From: Paraglaciecola sp.
Lineage (GTDB): Bacteria > Pseudomonadota > Gammaproteobacteria > Enterobacterales > Alteromonadaceae
Length of the DNA: 64,000 nucleotides
Direction of reading: 5' to 3'
Assembly (NCBI GenBank): GCA_009993955.1
Contig: JAACSL010000016.1
Coordinates: 37,823-101,822 of the forward strand
Shown: positions 55,443-64,000 of the stretch, in pieces
How positions within the stretch are numbered: the stretch's first letter is position 1
How the letters are laid out: every line of letters starts with the position of its first letter
Translations under genes and position numbers: made by a program
Notes under the pieces: generated by a model
The model's database searches: none
Seen by the model: only the letters and a program-made list of their open reading frames with translations
What the model was told of the DNA's origin: nothing

Positions 55443-57611
55443 ATGATATATGCAGGCTCAAGCCTCAAGGTTAGCCTTTTGCAAGATGGTATTGCAGAGG
55501 TTTTATTAGACGCCGAAGGTTCGGTAAATAAATTTGATCAACAAACCGTAACGGAGTTAGACGCGGCTTGCGCGGCGCTAACTGCACACGGTGCGGTAAA
55601 AGGTGTGTTGGTGCGTTCGGCCAAGCCAACCTTCATTGTTGGCGCCGACATCACTGAATTCACCAGCTTATTCGATATGGCTGAGACGGATATTTTGGCA
55701 TGGGTGGGCAAAACTTCGCAAGTCTTTGATCGCTTTGAAGATCTTCCTTTTCCAACGATTGCAGCAGTAAACGGCTTTGCATTGGGCGGTGGCTGTGAAA
55801 TGGCCTTGGCTTGTGACTTACGAGTGGCAGACACCACGGCCAGCATTGGTTTGCCTGAAGTGAAATTGGGTTTGATGCCCGGCTTTGGCGGCACAGTGCG
55901 CTTGCCACGCTTAATTGGTGCTGACAATGCCTTGGAATGGATGACAACCGGTCGTGATCGTAAAGCCGCGAAGGCTTTAGCTGAAGGTGCAATAGACGCC
56001 GTTGTTGCCCCCGACAAGCTGGTGGACGCAGCCTTAAGCATGTTGAAAGATGCCATGGCTGGAAAATTTGCCTGGCAGCAACGTCGTGGGCAAAAACAAG
56101 CGCCACTTAAACTGAATAAAAATGAAAGCATGATGAGTTTCTCCACGGCTAAAGCCATGGTGTTTGCTCAAGCAGGAAAACATTATCCAGCACCACACAT
56201 GATGGTAGAAACCGTGAGCAATGCTGCGCGTTTAGATCATGCAGGTGCCTTGGCGTTAGAGAACCAAGGTTTTGCCAAATTGGCTAAAACCGATGCAGCA
56301 AAAGCACAGGTTGGTATCTTTTTAGCCGACCAGTTGGTTAAAAGTAAAGGTAAAAAACAAGCTAAAGCTGCCACCAAAGCCGTCAAACACACGGCAGTGT
56401 TGGGTGCTGGCATCATGGGCGGCGGTATTGCCTATCAAAGTGCAGTGAAGGGCACCCCCGTCATCATGAAAGACATCAACCAAGCTGCGTTAGATCTAGG
56501 TTTAAAAGAAGCGGCAAAGATCCTAGGAAAAGGCATGGAGCGCGGAAAAGTAGATGCCCGCACCATGGCTACTACCTTGAACAACATCGTGCCTACCCTT
56601 GATTACGCTGCGATTAAAGACGTGGACTTGGTGATTGAAGCGGTGGTTGAAAACCCCAAAGTCAAAGCGATTGTATTGGCAGAAACTGAGCAACATGTGA
56701 GTGATGACGCGGTTATCTGCTCGAACACATCGACCATTTCGATTAACCAACTAGCAAAAAGTTTGAAAAAGCCTGAGCGCTTCTGTGGCATGCACTTCTT
56801 TAATCCAGTGCACAAGATGCCTTTAGTGGAAATCATCCGTGGTGAACATACCGCTGAAGACACTATCGCCAGTGTTGTTGCTGCCACCCTAGCCATGGGT
56901 AAAACACCCATCGTGGTGAATGATTGCCCAGGATTTTTAGTCAACCGTGTGTTGTTCCCATACTTTGCTGGTTTTAGCCGACTAGTGATGGACGGCGCAG
57001 ACTTTGTGGCGGTTGATAAAGTGATGGAGAAAATATTTGGCTGGCCAATGGGCCCCGCTTATTTGTTAGATGTGGTGGGTATGGATACTGCTGATCATGC
57101 TTCTGGCGTGATGGCAGATGGGATTCCTGAGCGCATGCAAAAAATTGAAAATGACCCAGTTACCTTGCTGTATCAAGCCAAACGTTTAGGTCAGAAAAAT
57201 GGCAAAGGTTTCTACAACTTTAGTCTCGACAAACGCGGTCGTCCGGCCAAAGAAGCGGCTGCCGAGGCCTATGCCCTGTTTAAACCGCACTGTGCTGATA
57301 TTCGCGAGTTTAGAAGCGAGGAAATCATTGCACGAGTTATGGTGCCCATGGCCAATGAAGCCATTCGTTGCTTAGAAGAAGGGATCGTGGCCAGTGCGGC
57401 TGAAGCAGATATGGCTTTGTTGTACGGTTTAGGCTTCCCGCCGTTCAGAGGCGGTATTTTCCGTTACATCGAAACCTTGGGTTTGCCAAATTTTGTGGCG
57501 ATGGCAGATAAGTTCGCGCATTTGGGCGCAATTTATCAAGTGAGTGATGGTGTGCGTGCCATGGCTGCGCAAGGCAAATCGTATTTTTCTGCTGATGTTA
57601 AATCGGCTTAA
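55443..57611 (+). CDS. fadB: Fatty acid oxidation complex subunit alpha FadB
   Basis: A 722-residue fusion of enoyl-CoA hydratase (residues 1-190: [31 protein letters not shown]) and 3-hydroxyacyl-CoA dehydrogenase (from about 310: [19 protein letters not shown], then [20 protein letters not shown] and [13 protein letters not shown]). It performs hydration and oxidation in beta-oxidation and forms the complex with FadA. The start has AGGAGA at 6 bases. fadA follows after 21 bases. Confidence 0.95.
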   Translation: MIYAGSSLKVSLLQDGIAEVLLDAEGSVNKFDQQTVTELDAACAALTAHGAVKGVLVRSAKPTFIVGADITEFTSLFDMAETDILAWVGKTSQVFDRFEDLPFPTIAAVNGFALGGGCEMALACDLRVADTTASIGLPEVKLGLMPGFGGTVRLPRLIGADNALEWMTTGRDRKAAKALAEGAIDAVVAPDKLVDAALSMLKDAMAGKFAWQQRRGQKQAPLKLNKNESMMSFSTAKAMVFAQAGKHYPAPHMMVETVSNAARLDHAGALALENQGFAKLAKTDAAKAQVGIFLADQLVKSKGKKQAKAATKAVKHTAVLGAGIMGGGIAYQSAVKGTPVIMKDINQAALDLGLKEAAKILGKGMERGKVDARTMATTLNNIVPTLDYAAIKDVDLVIEAVVENPKVKAIVLAETEQHVSDDAVICSNTSTISINQLAKSLKKPERFCGMHFFNPVHKMPLVEIIRGEHTAEDTIASVVAATLAMGKTPIVVNDCPGFLVNRVLFPYFAGFSRLVMDGADFVAVDKVMEKIFGWPMGPAYLLDVVGMDTADHASGVMADGIPERMQKIENDPVTLLYQAKRLGQKNGKGFYNFSLDKRGRPAKEAAAEAYALFKPHCADIREFRSEEIIARVMVPMANEAIRCLEEGIVASAAEADMALLYGLGFPPFRGGIFRYIETLGLPNFVAMADKFAHLGAIYQVSDGVRAMAAQGKSYFSADVKSA

Positions 57612-57617
57612 TCCTAA

Positions 57618-58796
<1,179 letters not shown>

Positions 58797-58821
58797 CTAA
58801 CACGTTTTTGCATAAAAAAAT

Positions 58822-58846
58822 AAGGCTCCTTCGGGAGCCTTTTTTA
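58822..58846 (+). terminator. Intrinsic terminator of fadBA
   Basis: AAGGCTCC, a TTCG tetraloop and GGAGCCTT, followed by a T-run: a textbook rho-independent terminator 25 bases after the fadA stop. Confidence 0.93.
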
Positions 58847-58889
58847 TCTACTATGCTTAGCTATTCTGTTAGTTACTGAGTGGAAGCCA

Positions 58890-59759
58890 ATGAAAATTGA
58901 TTGCGACGCGTTTAGGGTTAAACCCGATAGCAACCTCGACCTGAGTCAATGGCCGACAATAGTCGATCCTTATTACACGTCGAAATCAGATTACCGCAAG
59001 AAATTAACGAAAAACGTCAAGCATTTGAGCCAATTACAACGGCTGCTATATGCCACTAACCAGCATAGTGTATTGTTGATTTTCCAAGCCATGGATGCAG
59101 CGGGTAAAGACGGCGCCATTCGTCATGTACTCTCTGGTATCAACCCACAAGGCTGTCAAGTCACCAGTTTTAAACACCCAAGCGCAACGGAGTTAGATCA
59201 CGATTTTATGTGGCGTACAACACGCGCTTTGCCAGAGCGGGGACGCATTGGCATTTTTAACCGTTCGTATTATGAAGAAGTGTTAATTGTGCGAGTACAC
59301 CCAGAAATTTTGGCCGGCCAGGGTTTGCCCGAACCGATACGCGATCATGACGAGTTGTGGCAGGAACGCTACCAGTCAATCCAAGGTTTTGAACAGCATA
59401 TGCAACGCAATGGTACCCGGATAATCAAATTTTTCCTGCATCTATCCAAAGAAGAGCAGCGCCTGCGATTTTTACAACGGATTGATAAACCAAACAAAAA
59501 TTGGAAATTTAGTGAAGCAGATATTAAAGAAAGGCAGTTTTGGCCTCAGTATATGCAGGCTTATCAACAAGCCATCAACGCTACGAGCAGTAAGGCTGCG
59601 CCTTGGTATATCATCCCAGCCGATGATAAAAAGAATGCCCGTTTAATCATGGCGCAAATTGTCCGTGCCAGCCTCACCAGTCTCGACATGCATTACCCAC
59701 AAAGTGACGAAAAACGGGTGGCAGAATTACAGGCATTCCGCCAGCAGCTTGCAAAATAG
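58890..59759 (+). CDS. ppk2: Polyphosphate kinase 2 family protein
   Basis: A 289-residue PPK2. Walker A is AMDAAGKDG (residues 67-75), the Walker B region is [20 protein letters not shown] and the lid is [21 protein letters not shown]2 enzymes transfer phosphate between polyphosphate and nucleotides; one-domain proteins of this type often phosphorylate AMP or ADP. GGAAG lies just before the ATG. It begins right after the fadBA terminator and so has its own promoter, which I cannot pinpoint. Confidence 0.92.
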   Translation: MKIDCDAFRVKPDSNLDLSQWPTIVDPYYTSKSDYRKKLTKNVKHLSQLQRLLYATNQHSVLLIFQAMDAAGKDGAIRHVLSGINPQGCQVTSFKHPSATELDHDFMWRTTRALPERGRIGIFNRSYYEEVLIVRVHPEILAGQGLPEPIRDHDELWQERYQSIQGFEQHMQRNGTRIIKFFLHLSKEEQRLRFLQRIDKPNKNWKFSEADIKERQFWPQYMQAYQQAINATSSKAAPWYIIPADDKKNARLIMAQIVRASLTSLDMHYPQSDEKRVAELQAFRQQLAK

Positions 59760-59772
59760 CTTCAACCACCAG

Positions 59773-59868
59773 ATGCCAACTCTTGAGATTACTAAAGCCT
59801 CTGAAATTTTGGATAAAATAAGGTATAACAGCGCAGCCGTTAGCATGCAGTTAGGAGGCGAATATTAA
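59773..59868 (+). CDS. Possible 31-residue leader peptide
   Basis: An ATG at 59773 opens 31 codons to a TAA at 59866-59868. It reads through the strong TAGGAGG site used by the next gene and its stop overlaps the proposed ATT start of that gene, as in translational coupling. It may be chance. No ribosome site is visible before it and I know no homologue. Confidence 0.2.
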   Translation: MPTLEITKASEILDKIRYNSAAVSMQLGGEY

Positions 59869-61795
59869 TATAATCAGGCAAATTATCCGCTGGAGTGATG
59901 GTGGTGATAAAAGTGAGCAATTAGTCTTTGCACAATTTAATGAATTGTTGACTAAGGTGCCGCTACTATATTTTATTCTGCTCGCCAACTCCTTGTCTTT
60001 GGCTTATACCCATTATGGCGTAGCACCCAATTATCTCACCGTTTATGTGTCAGCCTTTTTATCTGTAGCCTGCATCACACGGGCGTTAATCTGGTACAGC
60101 TTTAGACGCAAAACCTTTACGCTTAAACAGGCCAGACACCAAATTAACATGACGATACTATCGTCGATGTTAATGGGGGTTGGGTTTTCCGCTTGGTGTC
60201 TGAGCCTCTATGGGTATGGGGATATCGCCCTGCAAACTCACGTGATCTACTACATGTCGATTACCGTCATCGGCATCATCATTTGTTTAATCCATTTACC
60301 GGCCGCCGCCTGGTCTACCTCCCTCACTGTGGGGCTGCCATTTATGTTATTTTTTACCCTTTCCGGACAGCCTGTTTTTGTCGCAATAGCCATTAACTTT
60401 GCCTTAGTTGTGGCAGTGTTGGTATTGATTACATTGAGCTACTATCGCGCCTTTTCCAGTGTTATCAATGCCAAACAAACACTGGAAGACCAGCATTTAC
60501 ACACGCAGCGGCTCAATGATCAAAATGAGTTGTTAGCCAATCAAGACGGCTTAACCAAATTAGCCAACCGCCGCAGTTTTGCTAATCATTTGAACAATAA
60601 ATTACAAAATAGCCTTGATGCGCACAGCTTTATCGTTGGTCTCATTGATCTAGATGGTTTTAAACCGGTCAATGATATTCATGGGCATGCTGCCGGTGAT
60701 AGAGTTTTAGCCGAAGTAAGTCATCGCTTACAAACCTTGCTGGATGACGATTGCATGTTAGCACGCATAGGTGGGGATGAATTTGCCTTAGTGATCGACC
60801 ATAGCGCAAGTCACACGGAAATTCAGCACTTGGGCCAACGCATCACTGAGCAGCTGCAGATCCCTTTTGTGATGCGTACAGGTCTGGTACAAATCTCGGG
60901 TTCTTGTGGTTTTGCGATTTTTCCCGATGCTGGGCGCAGTGCGGATGAACTCATGGACAGAGCCGATTTTGCTTTGTATCAAGCAAAATCGGGCGCCCGT
61001 GGCACATCGATCATTTTTAGCCCTGAGCATGAGCGTTTAATTCGGCAAAAATCACGCATCGAGCTAGCGTTGACACAAAGCGTGAAAAAACACGAAATGT
61101 ATTTACATTATCAACCCATCGTAAACGGGCAAACAGGCCAGATTTTGGGGTTTGAAGCGCTGGCACGTTGGCATCATGGGGAGTTGGGTACGGTGCCTCC
61201 CAGTGAGTTTATTGTGGTAGCAGAAAAGACCGGCTTGATTTGTGCAATTACCCTTAATTTGTTTGAGATCGCGATTCAGGATCTACGTTCATGGCCGCCA
61301 GCCATGTACTTGTCGTTCAACCTGTCGGTGCACGATGTAATCAACAAAAACACCTTACAAACCTTGCGGCAGATCCTCGACCGCTGCGGCGTGCCACCCC
61401 AACGCGTGCAGTTTGAAATCACTGAAACAACGATGATGAGTGACTTGGATCTGTGTTCTGCCACCACTCGAAATCTGCAAGAGCAGGGATTTAAGGTAGC
61501 GTTAGACGACTTTGGTTCAGGGTATTCAAGCCTCAGTTACCTTCACAAATTGGCTTTTGATACCCTCAAAATTGATCGCGGTTTTGTGCAAAATCTGCAA
61601 CATGATTCCCGCAGTCAAGGCGTAGTTAAAACGATCTTAGCGTTGTGCAGCAGTTTTGATGTTGATTGCGTTGTAGAGGGGGTAGAAACCCAAAAACAAA
61701 AAGATCTGCTGTTACAGCTAGGGTGTCGAAATATGCAAGGTTATTTTTTTCATCGCCCCAGTGAAATCGCTGAATTTAATCTTTCAGACCATTAA
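59864..61795 (+). CDS. Membrane GGDEF-EAL c-di-GMP protein, apparent ATT start
   Basis: The chain has five or six N-terminal hydrophobic segments, a GGDEF domain (ARIGGDEFALV, intact; no I-site Arg) and an EAL domain (GFEALARWHH, and DDFGSGYSSLSYL before LKIDRGF), so both synthesis and degradation residues are present. No ATG, GTG or plausible TTG fits a good ribosome site except a TTG at 59945. A perfect TAGGAGG at 59852-59858 instead points to ATT at 59864, giving 643 residues starting MNIIRQIIRWSDGG. The added 27 residues (SEQLVFAQFNELLTKVPLLY) look like the amphipathic lead-in to the first helix in related proteins. If only the TTG is used the protein has 616 residues. Confidence 0.85.
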   Translation: MNIIRQIIRWSDGGDKSEQLVFAQFNELLTKVPLLYFILLANSLSLAYTHYGVAPNYLTVYVSAFLSVACITRALIWYSFRRKTFTLKQARHQINMTILSSMLMGVGFSAWCLSLYGYGDIALQTHVIYYMSITVIGIIICLIHLPAAAWSTSLTVGLPFMLFFTLSGQPVFVAIAINFALVVAVLVLITLSYYRAFSSVINAKQTLEDQHLHTQRLNDQNELLANQDGLTKLANRRSFANHLNNKLQNSLDAHSFIVGLIDLDGFKPVNDIHGHAAGDRVLAEVSHRLQTLLDDDCMLARIGGDEFALVIDHSASHTEIQHLGQRITEQLQIPFVMRTGLVQISGSCGFAIFPDAGRSADELMDRADFALYQAKSGARGTSIIFSPEHERLIRQKSRIELALTQSVKKHEMYLHYQPIVNGQTGQILGFEALARWHHGELGTVPPSEFIVVAEKTGLICAITLNLFEIAIQDLRSWPPAMYLSFNLSVHDVINKNTLQTLRQILDRCGVPPQRVQFEITETTMMSDLDLCSATTRNLQEQGFKVALDDFGSGYSSLSYLHKLAFDTLKIDRGFVQNLQHDSRSQGVVKTILALCSSFDVDCVVEGVETQKQKDLLLQLGCRNMQGYFFHRPSEIAEFNLSDH

Positions 61796-61878
61796 TTCAG
61801 GTGCTATTTGACAAACAGCTAAGCTGGTAGCACTCTTAAGATCCTCTTAACTGTCTATGGTTGTGGACGAACTTATTT

Positions 61879-62961
61879 ATGCTGGTACTTGCTTCCAAAT
61901 ATGCTGCGTTAGAACAAGAAAAAAGAGAATTTGAGCGCCGAAATGCTGACTTAAGTATCGAAAATAAACAATTATCCAATGAAAATGCATCCTTGATTGA
62001 AACAGTGAATAACCTCACTGCGGAATCCAAGGATAAATTTGATGATATTTTGTTTAAGTGTGCTTTAGACTCGTTGAAACAAGTCAACGCTGTGCGCCAA
62101 TCCATATTTGATTCGTTTGAAAGCATTGAAAAAGAAAGTGATTCGGCGAAAGATTTAGGCAACTTGTTCGACGTATCTTCTGCTTCGTTAGGCGGCATTG
62201 CTAATTCCATGCAAGGTCTGAATAGTCGCATGGAAAGTATGACCAACAGCATATCTGGTCTATCTGATAAAGCGGATCATATTCACAAGTTTGTGACCAC
62301 CATCACCAGTATTTCTGACCAAACCAACTTATTAGCCTTAAATGCTGCCATTGAAGCTGCCCGTGCAGGTGATGCTGGTAGAGGTTTTAGTGTGGTGGCC
62401 GATGAGGTTCGTTCCTTAGCTAATGAAACCAATAAGTCGGCCAGTGAAGTTGCTGAGCTAGTGAAAAATATTATCGCCTCTACCAAGGTGGCGGTGAGTT
62501 CTGTGAGTGAAATTCGCAACAATAACCAAGGCTTGTCGGATGGTGTGGTCAAATTGAATGATCAGTATTCGACGATCATCAAACGCTGTCAGGCCATGAA
62601 GTCTACGATTGCAGACTCCAGCCAGAAGGCCTTTATTCAAACCGTTAAGCTGGATCACATTGTCTGGAAAAGTGATGTATACAGCAAAATGTACAAATTA
62701 AATAGTAAGAAAATTTCAGAGTTTGCCGATCACACTATGTGTCGTTTGGGACGCTGGATACAGTCAAATGGTAAACAACAATACGGCAATAATAATGCCT
62801 TTCAACGGATGGAGCGCGCTCACGTCACCATGCATGAGAGTGGCGTGAAAGCCATGACGCTATTTGATGCGGGCAATAAAGCTGAAGCCGCCGAGTATTT
62901 AGTGAAAATGGAACAGTCTAGCCAACAAGTGATGGAATTCCTTGACCAGTTAAATCACTAA
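61879..62961 (+). CDS. Soluble methyl-accepting chemotaxis protein with CZB domain
   Basis: About 360 residues without membrane segments. An N-terminal coiled coil ([20 protein letters not shown]) leads into a short signalling hairpin whose tip is [20 protein letters not shown] with [15 protein letters not shown]. The C-terminal CZB zinc-sensor domain has its ligand pattern: LDHIVWKS (His), MCRLGRW (Cys) and RAHVTMHE (two His). Such receptors sense zinc or hypochlorous acid in the cytoplasm and can regulate diguanylate cyclases or chemotaxis. The start is uncertain: the ATG at 61879 or a TTG at 61861; neither has a clear ribosome site. Confidence 0.88.
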   Translation: MLVLASKYAALEQEKREFERRNADLSIENKQLSNENASLIETVNNLTAESKDKFDDILFKCALDSLKQVNAVRQSIFDSFESIEKESDSAKDLGNLFDVSSASLGGIANSMQGLNSRMESMTNSISGLSDKADHIHKFVTTITSISDQTNLLALNAAIEAARAGDAGRGFSVVADEVRSLANETNKSASEVAELVKNIIASTKVAVSSVSEIRNNNQGLSDGVVKLNDQYSTIIKRCQAMKSTIADSSQKAFIQTVKLDHIVWKSDVYSKMYKLNSKKISEFADHTMCRLGRWIQSNGKQQYGNNNAFQRMERAHVTMHESGVKAMTLFDAGNKAEAAEYLVKMEQSSQQVMEFLDQLNH

Positions 62962-62984
62962 CAGCGTGTTCACCTCGTCATCAC

Positions 62985-63015
62985 CCTTTGCCCGAAAAAA
63001 CCGGGCAAAGGATTT
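62985..63015 (+). terminator. Terminator-like hairpin after the CZB receptor gene
   Basis: CCTTTGCCCG and CGGGCAAAGG form a 10-base stem with a 7-base A-rich loop, followed by ATTTC. It lies between convergent genes, 24 bases after the receptor stop. The T-run is short, so termination may be partial. Confidence 0.6.
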
Positions 63016-63028
63016 CAATCTACCTTTT

Positions 63029-63939
63029 TCAACTCAAATGTAATTTAAAAAACGCCAAAGTTCGCGCCCAAGCTAGCTCTGCTGCATCTGGAGCATAACG
63101 GCTGGTGGAATCATTGTGAAAACCATGCTGAGTATTCGGATAAACAAAAGCTTGGTAGTTTACCCCATTATTTTTCAGTATTTCTTCATACGCCGGCCAA
63201 GTATCGTTAACTCGTTTGTCGTTTTCTGCGAAGTGCAATAGGAGGGGAGCTTTGACATTTTTAACCAGATCTTGCGAGGCTGGTGTGCCATAAAAGGGTA
63301 CCGCAGCATTGATGATATTTGGCGCGACAGCAGCCAACATATTGCTCACATAGCCACCAAAACAAAACCCTACCACACCGAGCTTGCCTGAATGTCGGTC
63401 TAAGGTTTTACAAAATTGCGCAGCGGCGACAAAGTCCGCTTCAATTTTGCCTCGCTCCAAACCACTCATCAGCGTGCGACCCTCGTCGTCGTTGCCAGGG
63501 TAACCGCCAACCGGAAACAAGGCATCGGGTGCAAAAGCCATGTAACCGGCTTTGGCTACACGCCGGGCTACATCCATTACATAGGGGTTTAAACCACGAT
63601 TTTCATGCACCACCAACACGGTGGCTAGAGGGGCACTTGTTTGTGTTGGCATCACTAAATATCCACGCCCTTTGCCATGTCCCAGAGGAGAGTCAAATTC
63701 CGCGTAAGAGGCTTTGATGGATTCATCATTAAATGACACCTGTTCGGCCAACGCGTAATTAGGAGTGAGGGCGGTGGTCAGCGCAGCCAAACTTAAACCT
63801 GCGACAGAGAGCGTAGCCAAACGACTTAAAAAAGTGCGGCGGTCAATATCTCCATGGGCATATTCGTCATACCAATTGAAAGCTTGCTGGGGGATCGGCG
63901 CGGCGTTGGATGCGTATTTCGGTGAAAACAGACAGTCAT
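63029..63939 (-). CDS. Dienelactone hydrolase family protein with Tat signal; start frame disrupted
   Basis: An alpha/beta hydrolase with nucleophile Cys in VVGFCFGGYVSN, and TQHGFHND for the catalytic His. In-frame sequence upstream of the first usable start (TTG at 63820) clearly belongs to the protein: IPQQAFNWYDEYAHGDIDRR then TFLSRLATLSVAG, a Tat signal typical of this family. This frame is open back to a TAG at 63947 but contains no ATG, GTG or TTG there. An ATG at 63939 with GGATAG upstream is in the neighbouring frame; one extra T in the TTTT run at about 63925-63928 would join it to the gene (MTVCFSPKYASNAAPIPQQ). So the gene has either a frameshift, a sequence error or an unusual start such as CTG at 63931. 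Confidence 0.82.
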
Positions 63940-63946
63940 TTCGGTT

Positions 63947-64000
63947 CTATCCGATCGCGTCATAGCCTTCTTTTTTCTCTACTGTCTTTTTACCCCAAGT
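63947..64000 (-). CDS. C-terminal end of an upstream gene
   Basis: Read from the window edge the minus strand encodes TWGKKTVEKKEGYDAIG and a TAG at 63947-63949. The lysine/glutamate-rich tail looks like coding sequence, and the stop lies 7 bases before the dienelactone hydrolase ATG, as in an operon. Only 17 residues are visible, so the family cannot be told. Confidence 0.4.
   Translation of the reverse strand, partial: TWGKKTVEKKEGYDAIG

Noticed and set aside
55538..56158. A 206-codon minus-strand open frame inside fadB
   Set aside because: It is a shadow of fadB codon bias, rich in Ser/Ala/Pro without domain features.

Overview
The window reads as chromosome of a gammaproteobacterium, most probably in the Alteromonadales (Glaciecola/Alteromonas-like). 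The pointers are the yheV-yheS-yheT-yheU block, cysQ-nudE with divergent yrfG, darP beside pmbA, pepQ near fadBA, a FadR-like box before fadB, and several c-di-GMP proteins. This placement is inferred from gene content only. I see no rRNA, tRNA, CRISPR array, transposase, integrase or phage gene. The sequence looks like stable chromosome, densely coding, with many 1-4 bp gene overlaps and several convergent pairs that share stop-codon bases.

Layout. 1-8.1 kb (minus strand): Tat-exported TldD- and TldE-like proteins, a DUF4159 protein, then MoxR ATPase, DUF58, a BatA-like protein and a membrane protein cut by the window edge. 8.3-15.6 kb: housekeeping genes yheV, yheSTU, a YceI protein, cysQ, nudE, yrfG, and a diguanylate cyclase whose receiver domain has lost its phosphorylation residues. 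15.9-25.1 kb: a zinc peptidase and an Anbu proteasome-like protease facing an operon of circularly permuted ATP-grasp, alpha-E, glutathionylspermidine synthetase/amidase, an M42-type aminopeptidase and D-lactate dehydrogenase. 25.1-28.3 kb: DUF1080, GMC oxidoreductase and Tat-exported small subunit, a likely periplasmic 3-keto-glycoside cassette. 28.3-32.9 kb: an orphan sugar-binding protein, then a transglutaminase and a DUF2126 protein that belong functionally with the ATP-grasp/alpha-E set. 33.0-39.9 kb: a murein-peptide recycling group (L,D-transpeptidase fold, dipeptide epimerase, NlpC/P60, amino-sugar kinase; divergent serine hydrolase and DUF819 membrane protein). 40.0-47.8 kb: Ig-like lipoprotein, darP, pmbA, NfeD, SPFH protein and a DUF5916 outer-membrane protein. 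47.9-55.2 kb: family-3 binding protein, membrane diguanylate cyclase, pepQ, a FadL/OmpP1-like porin and soluble lytic transglycosylase. 55.4-58.8 kb: fadBA with a FadR-like operator and a strong terminator. 58.9-64.0 kb: PPK2, a GGDEF-EAL protein with an apparent AUU start, a soluble CZB chemoreceptor, a dienelactone hydrolase with an apparent frame problem near its start, and the tail of one more gene.

The best candidate for an under-described system is the Anbu / ATP-grasp / alpha-E / Gss / M42 block together with the transglutaminase-DUF2126 pair 9 kb away. It combines amide-bond-forming enzymes with several amide-hydrolysing enzymes under a shared divergent control region that contains two perfect inverted repeats. 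Parts of this association are known from comparative genomics, but its substrate is not. Other points worth checking are the degenerate receiver, the AUU start, the broken start of the dienelactone hydrolase and the 3-keto-glycoside cassette.
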